Source of the DNA: Mastigias papua
Taxonomy: Eukaryota; Cnidaria; Scyphozoa; Rhizostomeae; Mastigiidae
Assembly (NCBI GenBank): GCA_964019165.1
Contig: OZ025272.1
Span: forward strand, 15,193,593-15,257,592
Reading direction: 5' to 3'
Length of the DNA: 64,000 nucleotides
The translations under genes and the position numbers were made by a program. The notes beneath the pieces were generated by a model. The model saw only the letters and a program-made list of their open reading frames with translations, was not told where the DNA came from and made no database searches. Positions 1 to 10,211 of this stretch are shown piece after piece. The stretch's first letter is position 1. Each line of letters starts with the position of its first letter.

Positions 1-320
1 TGTGTTACAGTACCTACATACAAAACGGTAGGTAACAAGCTTAGTATAAAAAAAAGAATTAAAAGTAAACACACTAGGGGTTTTTCCTTGTTTTCTGATA
101 TGATGTGCATGGAATTTCTACTAATCAAGTGCGTAAAATCAAATTTAGAACTATGGATTAAAGGAGACTAGAAATGGAATAAGTAACCAGTCAAAAATTG
201 AACATTCTTTCAAAAGGATAAAAAAGTACGGAAGTAGTTACAAAAAAGCTTATTAAGAAATATAAGTTACAAAGGAGCATCATCAAAAAATCAACAAGAT
301 AACTTTCGTTTTCATGTCAA

Positions 321-566
<246 letters not shown>

Positions 567-581
567 CAAATGTTCCAATAC

Positions 582-906
582 CTTTATACTGTCATCTCTG
601 GCTGCATAATGAACTGGTGTATGAGATGTTACATCTTTCGCGTGAATCAACTTCTTGCATATTTCTACCAAAAATTTGACCATATCCAAGTTCTTCCTTT
701 CTACAGCATGGTGCAAAGCTGTCTTTAATTTGAAATCTTTCGCATCGATCTTTGCCCCTCTCTCCCAGAGGAAATATGCTAACTTTGGGCAGTTAAACTT
801 AATAGCTAGCAGAAAAGATGAAATTCCTTCATTATCTTCGGCATTTATGTTAGCACCATGATCCAACAGCTCTGTGACTATCTCCATTTGCCCATATCTC
901 ACTGCT
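582..906 (-). CDS. TRPA1: TRPA1-like exon 4
   Basis: Acceptor TTTTATTTCAG; the join restores [15 protein letters not shown]. Ends in phase 0 at AAG|GTATTG. The apparent run-on into a Tyr-Ile stretch is intronic (AT)n and not coding. Confidence 0.75.
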
Positions 907-3900
907 CTGAAATAAAAACCGTGTGCAGGGATCGTGATTAAATACGTTTGAGATTAAATGCTACACAAAAGTTCTTCAAATACCATATGCAGCTCACAGA
1001 GTCAACTAAATTGTAAAAGATTAGGAAAATGCAATGGTCTGGGCATGCCACTCGCAATCACGATCATCTCTACTTAGCTAAGAGAGAGTGCCGAGAACAG
1101 AACGCAAAGGAAGGCCAAGAAAAAACTGGGTGTTTCTAGAATCAAAGGACGGACAAATGTTTCTGCAGTTGATGCAAGAAAGGAAGCAGCCGATAGAAAA
1201 AGGTGGAAGCTTCTGATTGACACTAGCAGAGAGCACCTTGACCTAGACGGCTACAGAACGTGATGATGAAGATGATGATGAAGATGATGATGAAGATGAT
1301 GATGAAGATGATGATGAAGATGATGATGAAGATGATGATGATGATGATGATGATGAAGATGAAGATGATGATGACGATGATAATGACGATGATGATGAAG
1401 ATGATGGTTTCACTGACGGGGCCTCGCTACACAGTTTGCCACTGGCTCTGTCTGTGAAAAACAGGCCGAGTGACGCAGGCTTCAGCTCTGCCAAGTAAAT
1501 GTTGAGGTAGCAGAGTGGACTCAGTATAGCAAATTAAATCACTTATTTTAAGCAATTGCTAGGAAGTCCACTGACCCTATGGTCTATAGGAACGTGAGTT
1601 GTTGCTTCCTATAGACTGCAATGCTCGTCCACAGTGACATCCTTCGTTGATCCAATGTTGTTGCGTATCACTATTAAACGTGCAGAGAACACAGAGACAA
1701 AGAGAGACGATGTTACTGAGTGTACTCAGACTCTACTCTGAATAAACAGAGAACAACCCAAAATAAACACGAATACGTAGAGGAAGGGTTAGGTTGTTGT
1801 TAGTATACTGTTGAATAGATTCATGGTGCGATAACTGCATAGAGAACAAGAGAATAGGAATGGCCAGGTATGTGTTGAAAAGAGTAATGCAAGGTGATAT
1901 GCAAGGTGTGTGAAGAAAAACTGGCACTGAGCAAGAACTGGCCTAAGCTACAATGTCTACGTTCACTACAGGTCAATTCCTGGTCCTGTGAGCGGCGTAA
2001 CGGGAAAAAGGGGAGGGAAAAGGGGGAAGGAAAATGTTGGAAAATGATAATGCTCATGTTGATGATTATATTGAAGGATTTTAAACGGTCGCTCCTTTCT
2101 AAATAATAACAATAGATAGGTTTTATACTCTGATAGTTTAAAACAACCTGTACACATAAATGAAATTCATGATATAGCACGAAAAAGCGGGAAAAATTTC
2201 GGTCGTCATCCGACGTTTCATACTCTGACGTGTGTCGGAAGAAAAAAGCTTTTCAGTATGCTAAAAAAATGTTCCCGCTTTTTCGTGCTTTAGAGCAGTT
2301 CTGTAGTACCAACAGACTTTTCAAACAAATGAAATTGCCTGATTGATGACTACTTTCATCTATCGATCACTTGCTTGGTCGCTTTCTCTGATCGATCATT
2401 TGATTCATTACTTTCAACGATTGATCGATTGATTCACTGGTGTCTATTTTTTTGCTTGAAGTCTTCTTCACAGAGAATGTAAGCGATATATGCAATTAAA
2501 TCATCTTCAAAGTGAAGTGAAACAACTTACTCATGTAATGGAGTCCTTCTCCTACTGTCCTCAACATTGTGCGAAACACCTTTCTCTAATAACGACCTGA
2601 CTGCATCTACGTTTCCAAATGAAGCTATTAAATGAAGAAGAGATGTTTTTGTCGAAGATTTCAAGGACAAATCAGCTCCCTCTTCAATAAGGAAATTAAT
2701 TACAGCGGTATAACCCATTTCTGCCGCCAACAGCAGTGCTGTCTTCATGTCATTTCTCGGTTTGTTTATGTACTTCTGCAACAATGCTCTGCCATCTTCA
2801 CCTGTAGATAAAACGACCAAATGCGTAATAAAACTCGCTTCCAAGAACAAGAACCAGATACCATAAAGGGGTACAAATGATAGGTTGATTGAAGGCCATG
2901 TGTATAGCAGATGAACTGTGACAACTGCAGTAAGTAAGACTTTATAAACAAAGCGTATGCAGAAGGAGTAAGTCACAGAATTAGCAGAAATCATTCCTTC
3001 CTAGAGATTAAGCTCCAACTGCAAAAAGTTGATTCAACGCTCCCCCCCCCCCCCAGAATGACACTCTTTCTAGTATAAACCGTCACCATAATGAGATGAA
3101 TAATTCCGTGCGCAATATACCTCCTAAAGGTCTTAAAGTCGGGACTACATGAAAACTGCTCATCATCATTATCTTTATATCATATTTAATCACGAACTCC
3201 CATCAGCTTAAATTACAAAAATTAAAATATAAAACCAAATATATATAACTTACTAATCAACGCTAAATGTTCACAACTAATCAATTTACGAGAATGCCAG
3301 ATTGCTGATCTTCCTGGGTGTCGTGCTTGGGGAAGGACTTTAATTCTGGAGAAATTCCTTCAGTCTTTTTTCAAAATTGAAGACATTGGAACTTAATCTT
3401 ATTTGCAATGGAATTTCGTTCCATGTCTTTGGAGCATAGAAAAAACTTGTTCTAGAGAACTCAAGATTGAGTCTTGGGATGTCTAAATCTTGCTGATTTC
3501 TTGTTTGATATTTTGAAATCTGGGATCTGGTGATGAGTTGCCCGTTTAAGCTCTCCGGGCACAGACCGTTAGAGCTTAAACGGGAAACTCATGTGTGCTG
3601 TTATATTCTCGCTGTTGAAGGAATCTGGTAAATAGAATAACTGTTTCAGCACTAGTGATATTGTGTCAAATCAGGCAGTTCTCGGTTGTCGGTATAGGAC
3701 AGCAGAGCACAATACTTTGGATGTATCGCAGTCAGAGTGCAATAGTAGTAATGACAAATGTTAAGACGCATATGACAAATTGTCATTCTGCACAATACCT
3801 TTTCCCATTTGCTCTCGCTTTTTGAAGTCGATAATCGTCGTCATAATTTCTATGCAATTTTCTCTTGCAGTAACATGCAAAGGCGTCTCTCCACTGTCAT

Positions 3901-6900
3901 TGACAATATCAGGTGATGCATTTCTCAACAGCAGAATTTTGCAGCTTTCATAATTATTCTCAGCGCTCGCGTAGTGCAATGCTGTGTTTAATTTCTTATC
4001 CTGCAAGTCTATGTTAATTCTGGGATCTTCCAGGAGCTGTTCAAGGATTTTCGGCATGCCTTCTATAGCAGCAATGTGCAATGCACTCATGCCATTAAAA
4101 TCAACTGCACTTCCATCTGCACCGTTCTTAATCAACGTCAGCGCAATATTCTCTCTGTTGAATCTAAGAGATAAGAAGCATTGTAGGTAAAAGCAACAGT
4201 TTGTTATTGTTGTTGTTGTTGATACCTACCCAACTTTAGCAAACTAGTAAAGCACTACATTAAAATCTTCACTAAGCCCTGGGGGCTAACTGAATACTCG
4301 ATCCTCTTGAGGGGGGTGCAGATAGAGAGGGATAAAGACCCTGATAGACAAAGATGCTTTATAAGGTGGGAGGTTTACTTAATCATTCATAAGCGAACTA
4401 ATCAAACTAATCAAGCTAAAAGAATCTGCAAGATTAATTTGGTTTTCTTAGATTGATTCAAATAATTTCTTTTGAAACTTCATATATATATAAATTCCAG
4501 TAATTAACATACAACCGTAAACTTCTCTATTTGAAGGTAGTTTACAATTGGCTACTTGTGGTACAATACACTAAAATATCTATAATGTCAAAACATCTGG
4601 CGTATTCCAATCTTGATCTCTTCTGCAAAATATAAAATAAGTTGATCTGATAGCGATGGTGGATAATTTTCTTAGGATGTAATTCTGATGTTGATCAGTT
4701 ATGTTCAGTTCTTTAAGCATTTTAATGAAATCGGTTGAAAGTGAAGAAAATACTCCTAAAGTGCTAATAGAAAGATTTATAAATTTTTTTCAAACTTCAT
4801 TTAATTCAATATTTTCTACTATGTTACAATCATACACCTCTCTGTAAGGTAGCGTACAATTGGCTATCTGATAATAATTTTTTTTTTAAACTTCATTTCA
4901 CTCATCAAAAATTTAAAAGTTACAACTATACATCTCACTAATTAACAGGCAATGTATAATTGGCATGTCTGCATAAAAAAAATAGAACAATAATATTAAA
5001 GTAACATACAATAACAGAACGAATAAATACTGAAGAGAAAGACGAAAGAAGTAAGGTTAAAAAAAAGAAGACGGCAAAAACAAGACAAAATTAAAAGTTT
5101 AATAGTTCGGGGTGTGTCCACGCCTTGTTTCTTCTGCAAAATACACAGTACGTGCACCTCACTGCAATGTTCATGATCTTCTTAATGATTACTTTTTGTG
5201 TACTATTGTCGATGCCTAACTCTTTCATCATTTGTAACAAGGAATCAGATGAAGACTCAAGAATGCCAAGAGCGCCCATAGAAATATTTACGAAGTTGAT
5301 CTCACGATATCGTGGTTTTAGGTCGAGCAAAAGAGGCCTATATTTAGTAGCTTTGCGATTACTATTAATTTCTATGTTTGTTTCAAATCCAACCGTTAAT
5401 TCTAAGACATAAAGAGAATTATCTGGAGCAATCAAGGCAAGATCGGGCCGAAGAGAATCACCAGTGATAAGAGAAGGTGATGGGAAAAAGGGAGATCAGC
5501 ATATACGAGGCAATGCTGTATAGAAGAAAATGATTTAGCAATGAACAGTAAAACAGAATTGCGTCGCCAGGTGTACCTGCCATCCTCTAGATAAGACCTG
5601 CAACTTGATACAACATGCTGAAGTGTTTCTGGATGGAGACAAAAGGAGCAAGATGGGGAATCGGAAAGAGACCATTTAAAAAGGTTCTTGCGAGTTGCTA
5701 AAGTATTATTAAGATACTTAATCATGAAATTGAAAATATTTTTTGGCATATTCTGTTGCACAGTTGACCATAGACCACGAGTTTTATGATTGGAGAGTTT
5801 AAGGATGGAAGACATGATGAAACCTTGAGATGTTAATTCATGGTTGATGCGATTCTCGTGGTCCCTTTGGATGGCAGAGGGAACCTGCTTTGTAGTCTTG
5901 TATTGATCATATTGAATATTTGAACCCTTGCTGGTCGTTGCCCATAGAGAATTGATGTCAGGATTGGGAGAGGTTTTAAGAGCATTTCTAATGACTGTTT
6001 GGCATTGAGTAAATTTTGTGGAAGGTAAAACAAGAGTGATTCCATACTTTGATCTCTGTAGGATAATAATAATACTAATGATAATAAGCTGGCTAGAAAT
6101 ATAGTCATTTAACTAATGCAGGCCAACTGGTCTTATTTACGAATTTTTTTACATGCATATAATACAATGGGATGTGGACCCTGTCCAATTGTTTATACTG
6201 TTTTCAGCATTGACTGCTGATTTTGACAGATTTTATCGCATCAGGGAGTGTGCTGAAGTATGCTTCCTCTAAATTTTATTGATTTATTCCTTTATCGTAC
6301 TATTCTCACGTTTGATTATTGGAAATGATCTTCACATCTAAGACTACAATGTATGGTTTTACGTTCAAAGAAGTTCAATAAGAAGGAGGGGTTGCTGGAG
6401 GGTAAGCATCTGTGGACGTCTGGCAGTAATTCTTGAAGATTTCTAGTATGGATCGTATACTCCCCTCTCTTCTAAAGAAACTCCTCGAGCGTAGATTCTT
6501 AGTCAACTAGTAGCACTCTCGTGACTCATGAAATCGATTGATTTCATCATTCGATGCTAGTCCATTAAACATCCAGAGCAGTGAGCAACAATTAACGTTG
6601 GACAGCATGAAAGAATTATAAAGTAGGCATTTCTGACGCATTTATGGTTAGCAGCAATCGTAGAAAAAAGTTCCAACTTTGTCTGAAGTTTTCTTGCAGA
6701 TAGATTTATATGCTGACTGAAGTTTTGTTTTCGAGTCAAATGTCACAACCAATAGCTTCACACTGTCAGTCATCTGTACTACAATCCCATACATTTCAAC
6801 ATGCCCCAATCATCCCTATCATGTCACCCCGGTGGCTTAACACATTTGTGCGGGCAAAAGAAATTACATATTGAAGAATAAGGACGAAAATAAACAGAAT

Positions 6901-9900
6901 CATTTTTGCCAATATGATTCATCTTGTGAAACATCCAAATAAGTTACTGAAACTCCGCTAAATAGTCATTAACCAACCTTGGTCTTCCATTAATCATTAC
7001 GCGTGTTTCAAATCTATCCACACATCCATTATCAGCATATGGGTTGGGTGCTTTCCACCCATATTTATATCAACAGGGGTCATCAAATACCAATAAAGTA
7101 AACTAGAAAATATCCAAAGGAGAAAGCAGAGTGTGACAGAGGAAAGCAAAAGAACAGAAAAACAGTAAGATTAGAGACGTGTCGAGGGGAAAGCAGAACA
7201 TTCATCACTAAGGACAAGGTGGTCACGAAGAAATAAGGGACTTTCATAAATGAGAATATCATAAAGGCTGTTAGTTTGATCAAGGATATGAAAATCCTCA
7301 AGAGATGCGTGACCAGACTGAAGACATGTGGTCAAGAATGGCAGAGGGAATGTAATTTATTTCTTGACCTGTTTTGTTGTATAGCATGCAAAATGCGCGG
7401 TGGTTCTGGCATTCGTGATTCACAAAAAGGTTGCGTGTTTTGTATACAATCATACCAGCTGCTGGTTACTCTTGTGGCTCCGTATTTTCAATGAAAATGC
7501 ATAATCATATCAAACAACACATGACGTATCATGCAGCAACTTAGTACCAGAGGGCGGCGGCTAAGAACGAAAGGTTCTAGAACACAAAATACACGATTCT
7601 TAAGGGACCACTTCATAAGGAACCTAAATGTAGAAAGCCAAAATATGTAAGGAATTGGCTTTACTAATAAAGATGAACTCTATAAGGGACTCTTCAAGTT
7701 CATGAATTTTACCCTCACTGCAAGTAATCGAGAATTAAGGAACCAATTGCTTTCACAGCAGTCAAATTTATGTGTAATCCATGCAACAACTGTTTTTGTA
7801 GCAACAATGCTTATCAACTGTCGCTGCCTCTGTGTTATTGTAAGGGCACCAAATATGGAGTTAACATTAAGGAACTGGTAAGGAACTCTTAGTACGAAAA
7901 TGTGGTGAAAGAGAGGCCAAAAAGGACCTCTAAGAACTAGCCCTTTTGAAATAAGTTCTCTATAAAACAAACCGGCGACAAGATGAATCAAAACGAGAAG
8001 ATCGGATAACTGACAATTGAAATGGTGAAAATCCTTGAAAATTGGGAAGGAAACTTGCCAAATATGTTTGTAGGATTTCTGGGTGACAGGAAAGCAGTAT
8101 ACTCTTTTTGGGAATGGAGGCAAGGGTGTGAAGTGGACATCAATCGAACACTGATATACGCTTCAAAGCAATCACACAGCAAGAAGGTGATGCTGAAGCA
8201 ACAAAAGCCAACCAACAAACTGCAATAACAGAAAGGCTATATACAATGCAGACTGGCTGCAATATAGGACTTTATGGCCAGTAAATGTTGGCCTTTAGGA
8301 AGATGACAACTCCAGTTCTGATACTAAGTGCCATTCCACAAATCTGAATAAAGAAATAAAAGCGCAATTTCCCGTGGCCTAATTGACATATTTGAAACTT
8401 GAACAATGAGATTCAATCTTTTACGTAATTCCAGTAAACATGATCGCCAATACCTTTTGAACAGTGTTCAATCAGGTGTTGAAAATGACCAGGTATAAAT
8501 CTATAGAAAGTTGGCCGAATGAAAAAGTGATTTGAAATCTTCTAAACCATAGCTATCAGCAGGCTCTGAAAAACTAGATATGCCGGCAGGCGAATTTACG
8601 ATCCGTGTGAATGTATCCATGGTGCTTGTTAATCACTCAACATATAGAAAGAAGAAAACGAACTGTAAATAACAGGTGTTTTAAATCAATGCATACATAG
8701 GGCAGTTGAAAGTCCCAGAGCAAATGAAAAACTAGGGTGACAACATCATGAAATGTGAAAGTGATTTAAATCGCCTAAGAACTTCATAACTTTTTGGGGC
8801 CCAGCACAATGTCCTTTCATTTCATTTCATAGTAATATATTTATACGGGGTAACTTATACAATTAAACAAAACCGATTTACATACTGCCCTGTCTAATCT
8901 GCTTCCTTTCTCATACTCTGGACGTTCCTGGCTTGGACAGTGGTGTGAGGCTAAATTTTGCACAAGGGGCCTTCCCTGACCATTACACCTTTTATGGCTA
9001 CTTGGGCCCTCCTTCTCTATCTGATGTACTAATCAAATAGGGAATCAAATTGTATTATTTTTGCATTGTAGACTGACATATAGTGACATCAGAGAACGTC
9101 TATCCAAAAATAGTTGCAGTTTACTTCGGTGATGGAGGGACCTCATTCATTGCATTTCGTAACAGGGGAAACGGCACCAGAAAAGTTGGGAAACTGGCAA
9201 AGAGAACATTTTGCTTTGATCCCTCCTTTCTAAAAACTAAGCGCTGTACTCGGAGGCGTCGTGGCCGGGGGGCGGGGGCTGTTACGAGCTTTGCCTGATT
9301 TGTCGGATTTTTCCTAACTTTTCCAACAAAGCAGCTCTATACAAAAACACGAGTCAAAGAGATTTTTCGGAAAATTTTCTTCCTTAGCCCATCCTAAATT
9401 TGGAGGCTAAAGACGCCTCCGACTACACTACTGCACAGGATAGCAGGTTCAGGCACGGCGCCATCATATAAAAAAGCGGGGGTGGGGCTACAAGGTCAAT
9501 ACAAATGCTTGACAAAAGCTAGCAAAACTGCTGGCTGGCTGGCTGGCTGGCAAAAGGTGGGGAGCTGAAGCCTCCAACCCTCCCCCAGCGAGGCCGTGGT
9601 TGGGGGATAGCATGGCAGTGGTAGACCTCTACTTCTCTGACTTCGGTTGCTAGGCGAAAAGGCACGACTCGAATAGTCTAGACTAGACAATAGTCAATCT
9701 GTTATTCAAATCAAACAACCATTGTGTTGGGATGTTCAGATTTGAAATCTTTTGCCTAAAAACCTAGTAAGTAATGTACATACAACTGACGTAGCTCGGA
9801 CAGGAGTTACAATAACAAATGACAATACCTTAATGCGATATGCAAGGGTGTGCAACCATCTGCGGAGAGCAAGCCAACCGTTGCTCCATTTTCAATCAAC

Positions 9901-10211
9901 AATGTCACAACATCGTCAAAGTTGTTCTTCGTGGCATGATGCAACAATGATATCCCCTCATCATCAAATATGTCGATAATATCCCCAACTGAGTTTGCGA
10001 GTATTCTCTTTATTTCTTGCAAATTTCTACTGAGCACTGCTTCATGAAGTGGCGACCTGATATATCTCTTGCCTTGACTGACAACCGAGGTAGAAGATGG
10101 TCTGTTGCCCCGCCAGGAACTTCGAGCAAGTTTGGCGTAGGAGACGTCTTTCCTGGGCGATGCTGCCATTCGTTTTATGCTGCCTTTGATTCCAATGGCT
10201 GAGAGTTCCAT
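582..10211 (-). CDS. TRPA1: TRPA1-like ankyrin-repeat channel, 5' part (four exons, gene runs off left edge)
   Basis: Four minus-strand exons join in compatible phases: 10211-9829, 4163-3799, 2801-2531 and 906-582, giving 448 codons. The product is almost wholly ankyrin repeats (roughly 11), with TPLHIA, SALHIAA, TALHYA, TPLHVTA, TPLHEA, TALHHA and TPVHYAA helix motifs, after a basic N-terminal tail of about 45 residues. Repeat order and spacing, including the long loop near KKREQMGKG between two repeats, follow the N-terminal half of TRPA1, a cation channel of the plasma membrane that senses irritants or temperature. The transmembrane pore lies beyond the window, so the channel assignment is inferred; another multi-ankyrin protein is possible. 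The start is the first ATG after an in-frame stop. Three of the four donors read GTATTG. The gene is head-to-head with ADAT1. Confidence 0.7.
1000..1263 (+). pseudogene. RTE-like LINE, 3' end of the reverse-transcriptase frame (decayed)
   Basis: The plus strand encodes pieces typical of the C-terminus of RTE-type endonuclease/reverse transcriptases: a GRPRK-NW segment followed, after frameshifts, by a DRKRW segment ending DGYRT and a TGA at 1261-1263. It sits in intron 3 of the TRPA1-like gene, on the opposite strand. The call rests on remembered family patterns. Confidence 0.55.
1261..1405. repeat. (GATGAA/GAT)n microsatellite
   Basis: Imperfect tandem GATGATGAA units directly abut the stop codon of the RTE-like fragment. 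RTE-type LINEs commonly end in short tandem repeats, so this may be the element's own 3' tail. It explains the low-complexity Met-Lys and Ser-rich reading frames here. Confidence 0.9.
1406..2175. other. Intron 3 sequence without recognised features
   Basis: Unique AT-rich intronic DNA of the TRPA1-like gene. The overlapping open frames on both strands show no domain, no splice support and no repeats. Confidence 0.5.
2176..2323 (+). mobile_element. Foldback MITE family A, copy 1
   Basis: An exact 18-bp terminal inverted repeat (2176-2193, AGCACGAAAAAGCGGGAA, against 2272-2289) flanks a core with TACTCTGACG and GAAAAAAGCTTTTCAG. Similarity to copies near 33,845 and 37,144 continues past the repeat to about 2323 (TACCAACAGACTTTTC). 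It lies in intron 3 of the TRPA1-like gene. No coding capacity. Confidence 0.8.
2531..2801 (-). CDS. TRPA1: TRPA1-like exon 3
   Basis: Acceptor TTTTATCTACAG; first two bases complete a Gly codon. It encodes ankyrin repeats with [11 protein letters not shown] and [11 protein letters not shown] motifs and ends in phase 2 at a consensus GTAAGT donor. Confidence 0.75.
3340..3540 (-). pseudogene. Non-LTR retrotransposon (CR1/L2-like), C-terminal reverse-transcriptase fragment
   Basis: The minus strand encodes the typical tail of CR1/L2-type ORF2 proteins: [17 protein letters not shown] followed by a Phe-Lys-rich stretch ending FLQN and a stop at 3340. It is in intron 2 of the TRPA1-like gene, same strand, and 5' truncated. 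Confidence 0.6.
3799..4163 (-). CDS. TRPA1: TRPA1-like exon 2
   Basis: The acceptor CTCTTAG lies just before 4163 and the first base completes an Arg codon from exon 1, restoring an ankyrin repeat ([17 protein letters not shown]). The exon ends in phase 1 at AAAG|GTATTG. Confidence 0.75.
4470..4980. repeat. Three degenerate copies of an about 100-bp motif
   Basis: Blocks starting near 4478, 4793 and 4897 share AAACTTCAT at the left, then TACAAYCATACA, CTCTCT and GTACAATTGGCT. They lie just 3' of the R2-like retroelement remnant (minus strand) and may be its 3' UTR. Boundaries are approximate. Confidence 0.4.
5091..6108 (-). pseudogene. R2-like non-LTR retrotransposon, C-terminus with restriction-like endonuclease (frameshifted)
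   Basis: Reading leftwards, the frame starting near 5815 carries a Cys/His cluster ([18 protein letters not shown]-x2-C-x7-H-x4-C), as in the zinc knuckle before the endonuclease of R2-type elements. After a shift of frame at the A/G homopolymer near 5478-5492, it continues with RPDLALI and [10 protein letters not shown], matching the PD-(D/E)xK restriction-like endonuclease core. It ends HPELLNF at 5091. The upstream segment to 6108 looks like more of the same protein in other frames. The reverse transcriptase itself is missing. It lies in intron 1 of the TRPA1-like gene. Family assignment comes from motif order, not a search. Confidence 0.65.
6480..6775 (-). pseudogene. Non-LTR retrotransposon reverse-transcriptase fragment
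   Basis: The minus strand, across two frames, encodes FDSKTK then a Cys-Lys-rich helix and the tract [19 protein letters not shown] followed by [10 protein letters not shown]. This resembles the thumb segment of CR1/jockey-type reverse transcriptases (usual form FNYCPLVWMFHSR...INRLHERC). Frameshifted and truncated at both ends; in intron 1 of the TRPA1-like gene. Confidence 0.65.
6780..9828. other. Rest of TRPA1-like intron 1: no gene recognised
   Basis: About 3 kb of unique AT-rich DNA. Open frames such as 7680-8123 (minus) show no domain or splice support. A short (GGCT)n run occurs at 9532-9550 and a (TTTCA)n run near 8815. Confidence 0.5.
9829..10211 (-). CDS. TRPA1: TRPA1-like exon 1 (start codon)
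   Basis: The ATG at 10211 is the first Met of the frame; a TGA lies upstream in frame with no ATG between. The exon encodes a basic leader and three ankyrin repeats and ends in phase 2 at AG|GTATTG. Confidence 0.7.

Noticed and set aside
1243..1494. Poly-Ser and poly-Met frames
   Set aside because: Translations of the GATGAA microsatellite on either strand.
7680..8123. 147-codon minus frame in TRPA1-like intron 1
   Set aside because: No recognisable motif and no supporting splice sites.
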